This document shows positions 44,116 through 53,081 of a stretch of 64,000 nucleotides of DNA, piece by piece; the stretch's first letter is position 1; every line of letters begins with the position of its first letter. Made by a program: the position numbers and the translations under genes. Below the pieces are notes generated by a model. That model searched no databases and was not told where the DNA came from. It was given only the letters and a program-made list of their open reading frames with translations. Origin of the DNA: Pontibacter virosus (GTDB lineage Bacteria > Bacteroidota > Bacteroidia > Cytophagales > Hymenobacteraceae); contig NZ_QEKI01000012.1 of NCBI RefSeq assembly GCF_003096355.1, positions 1 through 64,000 on the forward strand, given 5' to 3'.

Positions 44116-44640
44116 TTACTTTCCCTGCTCTTGCTTTTTGTACTCGCCTCTTTTTTGGCGTTCTCCGGATTGCTTGTGTTCACCTGATTTCAAGCCTTTC
44201 TTGCGATCTGCACGCTTCTGCTTCATCTCCTCACGGTTAGCTTCGTACTTTGCATACTGCTCTGCAGACAAAATGCTCTTTAGCTCAGTTTGCCACTTCT
44301 CGTGGTTCGCTTTTCTAGCCTCCTGCATCTGTGCTCGCAACTCCGGTGTTTTTTCTCCAGTCGCTTTGTGGCTTTCGCGCATGGCTTTCATTTCCTGCGC
44401 CTGACGCATATTCAGTTCCTGAAGTTGGTTCTTTTGTGCCGCACTCAGCTCTAGTTTCTGTGCCAATCTATCCGTTTTCATCTGAGCTATTGCCTCAGGG
44501 CTTTTTTGCACTCGGTTTTTCATGGCTCCCCGCATTTCGTTGCGCGGCTTTTGGTCTTGGGGCTTAGTAGTAGTCTGGGCGTATACGCTGCTGCCTGCAA
44601 CTAACATACCTAGCGAAAGGACTGCAATTAGCTTCTTCAT
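44116..44640 (-). CDS. DUF4890-like periplasmic helical protein
   Basis: 174 residues, signal peptide ending SVYAQ (about 22). The mature part is a single long charged helix with LTXXQ/CpxP-like spacing (LAQKLELSAAQKNQLQELN, LKSILSAEQYAKYEANREE), ending in a basic, glutamine-rich tail. Such Spy/CpxP-like proteins are usually periplasmic chaperones or stress sensors; DUF4890 is common in Bacteroidota. Assignment by recall. Confidence 0.78.
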   Translation of the reverse strand: MKKLIAVLSLGMLVAGSSVYAQTTTKPQDQKPRNEMRGAMKNRVQKSPEAIAQMKTDRLAQKLELSAAQKNQLQELNMRQAQEMKAMRESHKATGEKTPELRAQMQEARKANHEKWQTELKSILSAEQYAKYEANREEMKQKRADRKKGLKSGEHKQSGERQKRGEYKKQEQGK

Positions 44641-44889
44641 CTTTCTCTCCTTCTATTCTTATGGTTGGTTTGATCAGTAGCAAAGCTCATGCTTAATGTA
44701 TGTGCTCCGCTATACCTACTTAATCAAAGGCTGTGCCATAAACATACTCACCATCAGTAACTCTTAACACCAGGCTATACCTGAGCTAACGCCATACCTA
44801 TCGTAATACCCTTAGATCAGAAAAATTATTGGACTAAAATAAATGCTTATCCCTATATTTAACTATTCATAATTATACACTTTAAGCTT

Positions 44890-45422
44890 ATGCAAACTTC
44901 TACCCCTTCAAATTAGTTCTATCCTTCCTGCTGCTTTTAGGCAGCCTTTCGGCCGTACAGGCTCAGACTCAATTCACTGAGCGCAAAGGAGGTCATTCGT
45001 ATTCTATGGAAATACCGAGTTACATGGTCAAAACCTATGAACTGAATGATGTCGCGAGCTCGCAGTACTTTAACAAAAACAAAGAGGCCTATGCTATCGT
45101 GATCGAGGATTCTAAAGATGAGCTTGAAGTAAGAGGTATGAGATTTGAGAATGCGGTTGAATTCCTGGACAATTTTGCCGCGGACTACAAGAAGGAGGAG
45201 AAAAGACGCAAGCTGAGCAAGACAAAAGCCTTCGAATCGAACGGAAATCAGATTGCGCAAAACGAACTGAAATGGATAGATGAAGATGGCGAATTTTTTA
45301 TGCTGATCACAGCTGTCGAGACAAAAACACACTTTTACAAAGTTATCTGCTGGACACTTGCCTCAAACGCTCCACAGTTAAAAGAGGACTTCAAGCACCT
45401 TTCGGCGAGTATCAAAGACTAA
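44890..45422 (+). pseudogene. Frameshifted exported protein gene, unknown family
   Basis: The ATG at 44890 reads 8 codons (MQTSTPSN) to a TAG at 44914. One frame over, sequence from about 44904 gives a perfect signal peptide (KLVLSFLLLLGSLSAVQAQ) running without a stop to 45422, but that frame has no start codon after its TAA at 44883. Adding one A to the AAA run at 44910-44912 joins the two into a 177-residue exported protein. Downstream features: EIPSYMVKTYELND, KNKEAYAIVIEDSKDEL, FYKVICWTLAS. A signal-less start at 45006 is the only intact alternative. Function unknown. Confidence 0.72.
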
Positions 45423-45425
45423 GAG

Positions 45426-46628
45426 CTATACCTTGCCTGCTACCTGCAACAAGATCTGCTCTACCTGAGCGGCAAGTTGCTGGCGATCGAACAGCTGCCG
45501 GGCAATGGACTGCCCCCTTTGCCCGGCCTGTTGCCGCTTATCATCATCTGATAGAATTTCTTTTATAGTCTGGGCCAGCAACTTGTGCTGACCAGCCGGG
45601 CAATACCAACCGCAGTCGTGCTGCTCCACAAATGTCTTTGTCCACCCTGGGTTAGTCACCAGTACGGGCACACCACATGCCAGACTATCATAAAGCTTGG
45701 CCGGTGAATTTGAGGCTAGCACAGGCAGATCGTTGAAGGTAATGAGCGCCAGGTCTGCCAGCTTGAAAAGCGTAAACACATCTGGTCGTGGCTGCGGTGG
45801 CATTAGCACCAGGTTAGGCAGGCGCAACGACAGCTTCCGAAGCTCATCATCATAATAACCTCCTCCAGCCAATACAAACACAATATCCTGCTCATTGGCC
45901 ATCGCCTCAGCCGCCTGCATGATGGTGGGAATATCGTTGGCGCGACCGAAGGTACCTGCATACAGGACCACTTGCTTGCCCTCTAACTGGTATTGCCGGC
46001 GCAGCGCTGCTACCTTCTCAGGAGTGGCTGCATCGGCCATGTCAAGGTCTGTGCCGTTGAGAATGGTGGTTACTTTTTCACGCGCTATACCTAAACCGAC
46101 TACATAGTCTTCCATGTCTGGTGAGAGCGTGATGATGTGGCTGGCACTCTGATAAAGGCTCTTTTCCAGTCTGAACAAGCGGCGTTTCAACCACTCTCGT
46201 TTTACGGCGCCCATCTCAATGGGGAAGCTGGGCCACAAATCCTGTACTTCAAACACCCACGGAACACCTCGCATCTTTGCGACACGGGCCGCCATCCAAG
46301 GCGTTGTAAGCGGCGTAGATACGCCCCAAACCACATCCGGCTTAGGTATAGAGAGACCTTTTGCAAGACTGTAAGCAGCAAAACCTCCATAAGATACCAG
46401 GCGTCTGCGCACGCCCATCTTGTTGCTGTAAGGTACCTCCTGCTCGTACACCTCCACCCCCTCCGGCGCCCACTTATACCTGTCCGTAATGCGAAGCTGC
46501 TTCCAGGCACTACTTGTTATCAGGCTCACTTTATGCCGTTTGGCCAGGTACTCCAGAAAGGTATAGTGCCTGCAGGTAGCAGGACAGTCCGGATTGTGAT
46601 GGTGCTGGTTGAAAATAGCTATGTGCAT
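45426..46628 (-). CDS. Glycosyltransferase family 4
   Basis: 400 residues, GT-B fold. N-terminal HHHNPDCPATCRHYTFLEYLAKRHKVSLITS is the WbuB-like pattern, with the donor-site block VVLYAGTFGRANDIPTIMQAAEAM and PAKLYDSLACGVPVLVTNPG (the E of the common ExxACG is D here). Probably adds a sugar to an envelope glycan. It starts 29 bases after the gldB stop; a shared transcript is likely. Converges on the frameshifted gene with no terminator between them. Confidence 0.9.
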   Translation of the reverse strand: MHIAIFNQHHHNPDCPATCRHYTFLEYLAKRHKVSLITSSAWKQLRITDRYKWAPEGVEVYEQEVPYSNKMGVRRRLVSYGGFAAYSLAKGLSIPKPDVVWGVSTPLTTPWMAARVAKMRGVPWVFEVQDLWPSFPIEMGAVKREWLKRRLFRLEKSLYQSASHIITLSPDMEDYVVGLGIAREKVTTILNGTDLDMADAATPEKVAALRRQYQLEGKQVVLYAGTFGRANDIPTIMQAAEAMANEQDIVFVLAGGGYYDDELRKLSLRLPNLVLMPPQPRPDVFTLFKLADLALITFNDLPVLASNSPAKLYDSLACGVPVLVTNPGWTKTFVEQHDCGWYCPAGQHKLLAQTIKEILSDDDKRQQAGQRGQSIARQLFDRQQLAAQVEQILLQVAGKV

Positions 46629-46657
46629 GCGCGCAGGTATAGAGGCGAAGTATGGAA

Positions 46658-47653
46658 CTACCGCTTCTCAGGCTTGTATTTTGATTCGTTAAATATTTTC
46701 TGATGATCGTCATCGGCCATCAGTTCCTGCAACGTTACCTTCGGATTACGCTCCATATACCTGCGCACGATCTGCCAACCCACCCAAGTACCAAGGCGAC
46801 CAGGGGATGTGGCATCAATTTCTGGCGTGTTCGGCCGCTCGCCAATGTATTTGTTCACTACGAACGGGCTCTTCTCATAAAGCAGCTTTTGCTCAACAAA
46901 GTGTGCCCAGATACGGCCTTCGTTATGACGCACATCAGCCAGCTGCTGCCCGCTATATCCGATGATGGTAGAGTCTGGTGCACAGGGCATGATGGACTTC
47001 ACAAAATAGTAGGCCTTACCAGTATTTACCATCTCGGCAAGGAGACTACGTTCCAGGAACTTGGTTTTATTGTAACGGTTAGACAGCAGTAGCATGGCAG
47101 CCGGCACCATGTTCGGGCGCTCATAACGCTTTAGAATATAATCGTAGGTATCCGGGCGGTAGCTGGCGTCTTTGCCGATGAAGAAGTCAATGCCGAAAAC
47201 CAGTAGACTGTCTGACACAAAAAGATCCTGGTTAAGGCCAGACACATACGTTTTTACCTGCGGCTCTTTGAATTCAGGATAGTAATATTTGATATGCTTA
47301 AAGGCGGTTTCGAGCTGCTGCTTTTCCGTGGCCATGTCACCGAAGGTTGTGTCCGCCTCCTGTGCCAGCTTTTGCAACTCCGGGTTAGTAGCCAGGTTAT
47401 AAAGCGCATTGACGATGGCTGAGTCAGAAGGGTAATTTTTACGCTGCAGGAACCGTTGTGCGAAAACAGGGTTGCTGTCCAGGAAAGAGGCGATATCCTG
47501 CTTGGAGTCTGCCGCAAAAAAAGGCTTCTCGAGTCGCTCTATCTCTACCGATACTGGTATGCGTTCAATTTCTTCAGGTATATCGCAGCCGGTCTTCTTC
47601 TTACAGCTAAAAAGCAATAGGATGGTTGCGAGTAATAATAATCTGTGATACAT
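46658..47653 (-). CDS. gldB: Gliding motility lipoprotein GldB
   Basis: 331 residues; lipobox LLFSC puts the lipid-bearing Cys at 17. The sequence matches GldB: ERLEKPFFAADSKQDIASFLDSNP, a PDTYDYILKRYERPNMVPAAM middle and a GRLGTWVGWQIVRRYMERNP block. GldB is required for gliding and type IX secretion in Flavobacterium. Divergent from a barrel gene across a short region with a palindrome; followed by a GT4 gene. Confidence 0.9.
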   Translation of the reverse strand: MYHRLLLLATILLLFSCKKKTGCDIPEEIERIPVSVEIERLEKPFFAADSKQDIASFLDSNPVFAQRFLQRKNYPSDSAIVNALYNLATNPELQKLAQEADTTFGDMATEKQQLETAFKHIKYYYPEFKEPQVKTYVSGLNQDLFVSDSLLVFGIDFFIGKDASYRPDTYDYILKRYERPNMVPAAMLLLSNRYNKTKFLERSLLAEMVNTGKAYYFVKSIMPCAPDSTIIGYSGQQLADVRHNEGRIWAHFVEQKLLYEKSPFVVNKYIGERPNTPEIDATSPGRLGTWVGWQIVRRYMERNPKVTLQELMADDDHQKIFNESKYKPEKR

Positions 47654-47669
47654 TGCCGAATATTTAATA

Positions 47670-47694
47670 CAAAAATACAGGGTTATCCCGTATT
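47670..47694. promoter_or_regulatory. gldB -7 element and divergent palindrome
   Basis: Minus strand TATTTTTG (47677-47670) fits the -7 consensus for gldB. Overlapping it, AATAC-a-GGG-TTAT-CCC-g-TATT forms a near-palindrome centred between gldB and the divergent barrel gene, a plausible shared operator. Confidence 0.4.
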
Positions 47695-47720
47695 AGAAGA
47701 AATAAACGCGACAAATTAAT

Positions 47721-48398
47721 ATGCAATTCAAAAAACTAGCATTCCTGCTGCTCTTTTTGGGCTTTACTTCTACTGCCATGGCCCAAATGGAAATCGGCAT
47801 TCAGTTTTCTCCTACTATTTCAGGTAACCGCTTCATAGCTGAGGATCGGCACAATTTTGAGCAGTCTAACAGCGCTCTGCGCTTAGGTGTAGGCGTGGTA
47901 GGTGACTATTTCTTTTCTAACAACTACGCGTTTAGCTCAGGGCTGATGTACCGCAGCAAAGGTTCCAAGATTAGCTATACCTATATGGTTGAAAGTGGAG
48001 ATGGAGTAGTAACACCTGCTAAAGAAACTGATGAATTAACTGTTCAGTATCTTGAAATACCGCTCACGCTCAAGCTTTTCACGAACGAAGTAGCTCCAGA
48101 CATAGTGTTATACTTTCAGGTAGGCGGTGCACTTGGCACCAAAGTTTCCGGACAGGTAGATCAGAAAAAAGTGATCAATGGTGAAAAGACGGCCAAACGT
48201 TTTAATGTATTTGAGACTAGTGCCGTACTAGGCACCGGTGCAGAAATGCAACTTGGCCAAAGCACAAAACTGTTCGGAGGCATTACTTACCTGCGTGGAT
48301 TGAGCAATATCGACAATTATTACAAAAAGCAGTTGAATGACAAGAATCTAGCCATCAAGAACAACGGCGTGTCTATTGATGTGGGCATTAAGTTCTAA
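47721..48398 (+). CDS. Outer-membrane beta-barrel protein (PorT-like), fourth copy
   Basis: 225 residues, signal peptide ending TAMAQ (about 22). Strand blocks EIGIQFSPTISGNRF, FSSGLMYRSKGSKISY, VQYLEIPLTLKLF, FQVGGALGTKVSG and the final GVSIDVGIKF match the OMP_b-brl fold of the 24-27 kb trio, but at lower similarity. PorT is part of the type IX secretion context in some species, but a simple porin-family label is safer. Confidence 0.85.
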   Translation: MQFKKLAFLLLFLGFTSTAMAQMEIGIQFSPTISGNRFIAEDRHNFEQSNSALRLGVGVVGDYFFSNNYAFSSGLMYRSKGSKISYTYMVESGDGVVTPAKETDELTVQYLEIPLTLKLFTNEVAPDIVLYFQVGGALGTKVSGQVDQKKVINGEKTAKRFNVFETSAVLGTGAEMQLGQSTKLFGGITYLRGLSNIDNYYKKQLNDKNLAIKNNGVSIDVGIKF

Positions 48399-48427
48399 GG
48401 CACAGCTGCTACGCTGGCCTTTAAATC

Positions 48428-48463
48428 AAAAAAGCCGCTCTGAATGTACAGAGCGGCTTTTTT
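48428..48463. terminator. Convergent terminator, barrel and RNase G genes
   Basis: Perfect AAAAAAGCCGCTCTG/CAGAGCGGCTTTTTT stem with loop AATGTA. Confidence 0.93.
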
Positions 48464-48470
48464 GTTGCCT

Positions 48471-50078
48471 TTAGATCTGATTAAAATTTTCTTGTTCCTG
48501 CACCCCGTTCACCTCCGTCAGGGCGGTGCGCAGCTCTATTTCTTCGCCTTTATCATCCATCACCTTAAAGTCAGTAATGCCTAGCGAAGTGTCTTTTACA
48601 AATTTCACCCACTTAAAGTAGTGGAAGAACCATTTCATCTGCTTTGAGATCACCCCTGATGTATAATAAGAATACAGAAAGGGGTGTACGTACAATGTCA
48701 GACTCTTATGGTTGTGTCGCGTGAGCAGGTCGTCTACCGCTACGTCTATTTCATCAGTAATCAGAATGCTGGCAGTTATCTTACCGGTGCCGTTGCATGT
48801 GGGGCATACCTCGCCGGTCACAATATTCTGCTCTGGCCTTACACGCTGACGCGTGATCTGCATCAGGCCGAACTTCGAGATAGGCAGAACTGTCGACTTG
48901 GAGCGGTCCCGCTTCAGTTCCTCTTTAACTACCTCGTATACTTTCTGGCGGTTTTCCGGCGACTTCATATCGATGAAGTCAATTACAATGATACCACCTA
49001 TATCCCGGAGTCGCAGCTGACGGGCCACTTCTTTGGCAGCCATCATATTCACGTTCAGCGCGGTAGCCTCCTGATCGGTTTCGGTATTAGATTTGTTCCC
49101 ACTGTTTACATCGACTACGTGCAGGGCCTCGGTGTGTTCTATCACCAGGTATCCGCCGCCTGGTATAGTCACTGTTTTACCGAAAGCAGCCTTTAGTTGC
49201 CGCTCAATGTTAAAGTGTTCGAAGGTTTTTGTCTTACCGGTATAGTGCTTCAGAATTTTTACTTTGTCTGGCGCAATGCTACCGATGTATGCTTTGATCT
49301 CGTCATAGAGTGACTCGTCGTCCACTACTATGTTGTCAAAGCTCTCGTTCATTAAGTCTCTCAGTATGGACGAAGAACGTCCCAATTCCCCGATGATCTT
49401 GTCATTGGGTTTGGCTATCTTCAGCGATTTAAAGCCTTCTTCCCAGCTTTCCACCATGTTGCGCAGGTCTCTGTCGAGTTCTGCCACTTCACGGCCTTCT
49501 GCCACTGTCCGGATAATCACACCAAAGTTCTCAGGCTTGATCGACGTGATCAGGCGTTTGAGCCGCGTGCGTTCTTCTTTGCTAACGATCTTTTTGGATA
49601 CGCTTACCGTGTTGGAAAACGGCACGAGCACCAGGTAACGACCGGCGAGCGAAAGCTCGCAAGAAAGACGCGGTCCTTTGGTGGAAATCGGCTCTTTGAC
49701 AATCTGCACCAAGAGTTGCTGCCCCTTTTTGAGAACATCAGCGATCTTGCCAAGCTTGTCAATTTCTGGCTCGAATTTAGTCTGGTTAAGCTTTGCAGAA
49801 GCGTTCTTCTGTGTCTGTGCCGCTTTCACATACTTGTTCAGCGTTTTGACATTGGCTCCCAGGTCATGGTAATGCAGAAATGCATCCTTGTGGTAGCCAA
49901 TGTCAATAAAAGCGGCGTTTAGGCCTGGCATTACCTTTTTTACAGTTCCCAGAAAGATGTCGCCTACAATGTAGTTGGTGTCTTTCTTCTCGTGGTGAAA
50001 CTCTACAAGTCTCTTGTCCTGTAATAGGGCGATGCGCTCTCCATCCTGAGTAGAATTGATTATAAGCTCGTTACTCAA
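48471..50078 (-). CDS. rng: Ribonuclease E/G family endoribonuclease
   Basis: 535 residues. The S1 domain is near the N-terminus (VGDIFLGTVKKVMPGLNAAFIDIGYHKDAFL), the catalytic DNase-I-like part contains VVDVNSGNK and GGIIVIDFIDMK with the metal-binding Asp residues, and CPTCNGTGK is the zinc-link. No long C-terminal scaffold, so RNase G type. Acts in rRNA maturation and mRNA decay. It follows HU, TPR and a tiny ribosomal gene in the usual Bacteroidota order. Confidence 0.94.
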   Translation of the reverse strand: MSNELIINSTQDGERIALLQDKRLVEFHHEKKDTNYIVGDIFLGTVKKVMPGLNAAFIDIGYHKDAFLHYHDLGANVKTLNKYVKAAQTQKNASAKLNQTKFEPEIDKLGKIADVLKKGQQLLVQIVKEPISTKGPRLSCELSLAGRYLVLVPFSNTVSVSKKIVSKEERTRLKRLITSIKPENFGVIIRTVAEGREVAELDRDLRNMVESWEEGFKSLKIAKPNDKIIGELGRSSSILRDLMNESFDNIVVDDESLYDEIKAYIGSIAPDKVKILKHYTGKTKTFEHFNIERQLKAAFGKTVTIPGGGYLVIEHTEALHVVDVNSGNKSNTETDQEATALNVNMMAAKEVARQLRLRDIGGIIVIDFIDMKSPENRQKVYEVVKEELKRDRSKSTVLPISKFGLMQITRQRVRPEQNIVTGEVCPTCNGTGKITASILITDEIDVAVDDLLTRHNHKSLTLYVHPFLYSYYTSGVISKQMKWFFHYFKWVKFVKDTSLGITDFKVMDDKGEEIELRTALTEVNGVQEQENFNQI

Positions 50079-50113
50079 TTTCTCTCAAAGATTAGTTGGA
50101 TGTATAGACCAAA

Positions 50114-50140
50114 GCCCACAATTGCAGAAGCAATGTGGGC
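50114..50140 (-). promoter_or_regulatory. Hairpin in RNase G leader
   Basis: GCCCACA-a-TTGC, AGAA, GCAA-TGTGGGC: a strong hairpin with a single bulge, 36 bases upstream of the rng start and 21 after the COX24-type gene. TTTGG follows on the minus strand, so it may be a weak terminator or an mRNA control element. Confidence 0.45.
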
Positions 50141-50160
50141 CTCAATAAACGCAGAAGAAA

Positions 50161-50250
50161 TTACTTCTTCTTATGTCTGTTTTTTCTTAGACGCTTCTTT
50201 CTCTTGTGAGTAGCAATCTTATGTCTTTTTCTTTTCTTTCCGCAAGGCAT
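50161..50250 (-). CDS. AURKAIP1/COX24 (mS38)-domain small ribosomal protein
   Basis: A 29-residue extremely basic peptide, MPCGKKRKRHKIATHKRKKR followed by LRKNRHKKK. The KKRKRHKIATHKRKKRLRKN block is the AURKAIP1/COX24 domain, related to mitochondrial mS38 and actinobacterial bS22. ATG at 50250, TAA at 50163-50161. It lies between the TPR gene and rng, the conserved location I recall for Bacteroidota. It is too short for normal gene calling. Confidence 0.88.
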   Translation of the reverse strand: MPCGKKRKRHKIATHKRKKRLRKNRHKKK

Positions 50251-50286
50251 AGTCTTGAAATTTTTATTAAATGATTATTTCTTTTA

Positions 50287-51147
50287 TTACATTTTAGCCA
50301 GGTACTCGTCAACAGAGGCTGTCAGGGCAGGGTCGCTGCTCATCGTCTTCACTTTGTTGAAAGTCCTGATCGCTTCTTCTTTCTTGCCGGTCTCAGCCAG
50401 TGATACTGCCAGGTAGAAGGTACCTTCTACGTGCTCCGGGTTCACTGCTACTAGCTCCTCAAAACGCTCCGCGGCTTTGTCCCACTGCCCTGACTGAACT
50501 GACAGGATGCCCAGGTTGAACAGCGCCTTCTGGTTTTTCGGATCTGTTGAAATTACTTCTCGCAGCAGCGTTATACCCTGCATGGGGTTGTCGCTGGCGA
50601 TGTAAGTCATGGCTACGTTTGTTTTAGCATCCATGTCCGAAGGATTATTCTTCAGCACCTGCTCGTACATTTTACGGGCCTTGCCGCCCATTTCGCTGGC
50701 GCGCTGCTGTGTTGCCGCGTAAGTAAAGGCCTCGAAGTACTGGTCGCCTGCTTTACGGTAGGTCTTTTCACCCGGACGGGCTTCGGCGGCCAACTCGTAA
50801 TAGTAACCGGCACTGTCAAACTTACTTGCTGAGGCATAGGCGGCTGCCAATTCATTGGCCAACAGACCACGTGTTTTGGTATCAGATGCTTTGTTGTAGC
50901 GTGCTCGCACGGTGGCAAGCTCCATCATTTGCTCGGGCGTAGCCATTGTGTGTACCCCATCTGCCGCAGCGGATGGAGCAGCACCATGGTCATGGCCATC
51001 GTCTTCAGAATGGCCTTCGGGCAGTGCAGTGGTTGTTTCGGCAGCTACTGTGCTATCATCCTTTGTTACAACCACCTTAGGCAGAAAAAACATTGCCGCT
51101 GCCAATGCGATAGCCGCAACCAGTATCAGTATTTGAGCGCGTGACAT
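50287..51147 (-). CDS. Tetratricopeptide repeat protein, membrane-anchored
   Basis: 286 residues. An N-terminal transmembrane anchor (about 6-27) precedes a His/Asp-rich linker (GHSEDDGHDHGAAPSAAADG) and about four TPR units, for example PSDMDAKTNVAMTYIASDNP, PKNQKALFNLGILSVQSGQW and PEHVEGTFYLAVSLAETGKK. Probably faces the periplasm as a protein-interaction scaffold. Position between HU and the RNase G group is typical, role unknown. Confidence 0.85.
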   Translation of the reverse strand: MSRAQILILVAAIALAAAMFFLPKVVVTKDDSTVAAETTTALPEGHSEDDGHDHGAAPSAAADGVHTMATPEQMMELATVRARYNKASDTKTRGLLANELAAAYASASKFDSAGYYYELAAEARPGEKTYRKAGDQYFEAFTYAATQQRASEMGGKARKMYEQVLKNNPSDMDAKTNVAMTYIASDNPMQGITLLREVISTDPKNQKALFNLGILSVQSGQWDKAAERFEELVAVNPEHVEGTFYLAVSLAETGKKEEAIRTFNKVKTMSSDPALTASVDEYLAKM

Positions 51148-51219
51148 GAGTTTCTGTTTATTTAAGTGACTGTGTTTTAAATGATAAACTTTTAAGCAAC
51201 CGGCAAATATACGAAAGAA

Positions 51220-51525
51220 TTAAGAATGAGCCAGTTCTTTGATCTTTTTGCTGTTCTTAATCTTAGCAATGAAGGTCTTCGATGGCTTGAAGCTTGGAAT
51301 AAAGTGCTCATCAATAATGATGGAAGTGTTCTTCGAAATGTTACGAGCCACTTTCTTAGCGCGCTTCTTGTTTACAAAGCTTCCAAAACCTCTCACGTAG
51401 ATGTTGTTGCCGTCAGCCATTGAGTCTTTCACCACTTTGAAAAACGCCTCGATGGTAGATTGCACATCAGCCTTATCAATCCCTGTTTTATCAGCAATTT
51501 CTGATATTACTTCTGCTTTAGTCAC
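51220..51525 (-). CDS. HU family DNA-binding protein
   Basis: 101 residues, one HU/IHF fold. MTKAEVISEIADKTGIDKAD helix start, the RGFGSFVNKKRAKKVARN arm base, and a PSFKPSKTFIAKIK C-terminal part. Slightly longer than E. coli HU. Starts the leftward HU-TPR-COX24-rng group. A -7 element is seen at 51614-51621. Confidence 0.94.
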   Translation of the reverse strand: MTKAEVISEIADKTGIDKADVQSTIEAFFKVVKDSMADGNNIYVRGFGSFVNKKRAKKVARNISKNTSIIIDEHFIPSFKPSKTFIAKIKNSKKIKELAHS

Positions 51526-51879
51526 TTTCTTAGATTTTTATAAATTAGAAATAAGTTAACTTTCTATTTTTCAGGAGGAACCACAGCGCTGTCGTTCTCC
51601 ATTTTTCGGGGCACAAAGGTATACCTACTTTTCGACAAGTAAAAGCTTTAGCATTAAATTATTACAGATTGTGCCCTGCCTAAACCTGTCGGGCTCAGCC
51701 CCTCTTCGCCGGACACGCTGCTACAATACCCGTGCCAGCTTGTCAACACCCTAACGCGGCCTATGTGCTTATATTTTAGGCACATACCATTATCTTACAA
51801 ATTCACCTCAACTCCTTTCCAGAACAAAGCTTTATCTTTGTCTGTTTCCATTCCCTACATCAATTGCCTTAAATCAGCT
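51526..51879. other. Divergent control region, HU and mutY
   Basis: Contains a leftward -7 element TACCTTTG (51621-51614) for HU and a forward -7 element TATCTTTG (51833-51840) for mutY, 39 bases ahead of its ATG. The upstream part of the long mutY frame lies here but is not coding by this reading. A TATACCTA word overlaps the HU -7 site. Confidence 0.6.
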
Positions 51880-52971
51880 ATGGAAAATAAGCCCAGCCCT
51901 TTGTTTGCCCAGATAATTATTGAGTGGTACCAGCGCCACAAAAGGGCCCTGCCCTGGCGTGACACCACCGATCCATACCTGATCTGGCTTTCCGAAGTGA
52001 TTCTGCAACAGACGCGTGTGGCCCAGGGATTGCCCTATTTTCAGCGCTTTGCCGAAACCTATCCTACCGTGCAGCACCTGGCTACCGCCCCTCAGGACGA
52101 GGTGCTGCGCCTTTGGCAGGGGCTCGGCTACTACTCCAGGGCCCGCAACATGCATCACACAGCCCAGCAGATCGTGCAGGAGTACGGCGGAGAGTTCCCT
52201 GATAGGTATGAGGAGCTGCTGAAACTACGCGGAGTGGGCTGCTATACGGCGGCGGCCATTGCCTCTTTCGCTTTCCGGGAAAAGGTAGCCGTGCTGGATG
52301 GGAATGTGTTTCGGGTACTGGCCCGGGTATTCGGTCTGTCAGATGACATTGCCGCTCCAGCCTCGCGCAAGGTGTTTCAGCAACTGGCCAACGAGCTTAT
52401 ACCTGCCGACGCGCCAGACATATTCAACCAGGCCATTATGGAGTTTGGCGCCATACAATGCACCCCTGTGATGCCCGACTGCCTTTTTTGCCCGCTCCAA
52501 CAGTCCTGCTTTGCCTTCATGCACGGTATGGTGCAGGAGTTGCCGGTAAAATCGAAGGCAAAAGCAGCTCGGCCGCGCTTCTTCCACTACATCGTATTTG
52601 TGCACGAGGGGGAGTATTACATGCGCAAGCGTCTGGGTGGTGATATATGGGAAGGGCTGTACGACTTCTACCTGCACGAGAGCGACTCTAAGGTGCTCGA
52701 CACTGTCACGCTATTGAAAGAACTGAATGGCGCAGGTATACCTGTGCGTGAAACGCATCTCCTGCCACCCCGCAAAGAGTATAAGCATGTGCTTAGCCAT
52801 CAGAAAATTACAGCCCGTTTCTATCTGATTCAGCTTGATTTTCGTTTAAAAGAGGAAGTTTTGCAGGAGGCACGACTGGCACCCTATTCATCTGAAAAAA
52901 TAGAAGCATTACCCAAGCCAATTCTTATCGACAGCTATTTGAAAGATGAGAAGATTTTACTAAATTTATAA
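51880..52971 (+). CDS. mutY: A/G-specific adenine glycosylase
   Basis: About 363 residues from MENKPSPLFAQIIIEWYQRH. HhH LRGVGCYTAAAIASFAF, catalytic Glu in SEVILQQTRV, and iron-sulphur Cys pattern CTPVMPDCLFCPLQQSC (C-x6-C-x2-C-x5-C). The C-terminal NUDIX-like domain recognises 8-oxoG. Removes A opposite 8-oxoG. Start chosen because a -7 element lies upstream of it; the longer frame adds 39 residues. First gene of mutY-ssb-gldE-gldD. Confidence 0.95.
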   Translation: MENKPSPLFAQIIIEWYQRHKRALPWRDTTDPYLIWLSEVILQQTRVAQGLPYFQRFAETYPTVQHLATAPQDEVLRLWQGLGYYSRARNMHHTAQQIVQEYGGEFPDRYEELLKLRGVGCYTAAAIASFAFREKVAVLDGNVFRVLARVFGLSDDIAAPASRKVFQQLANELIPADAPDIFNQAIMEFGAIQCTPVMPDCLFCPLQQSCFAFMHGMVQELPVKSKAKAARPRFFHYIVFVHEGEYYMRKRLGGDIWEGLYDFYLHESDSKVLDTVTLLKELNGAGIPVRETHLLPPRKEYKHVLSHQKITARFYLIQLDFRLKEEVLQEARLAPYSSEKIEALPKPILIDSYLKDEKILLNL

Positions 52972-53081
52972 ACTGAAACTTTTCTGTTTGCAAATGCATT
53001 CTAGAGGTTCAGTAGCCATAATTGCCTCCGGCTAGGTTGTCGGAGTAGCCCAAATCAATTTAATATTAAACAAAAAAAGAC

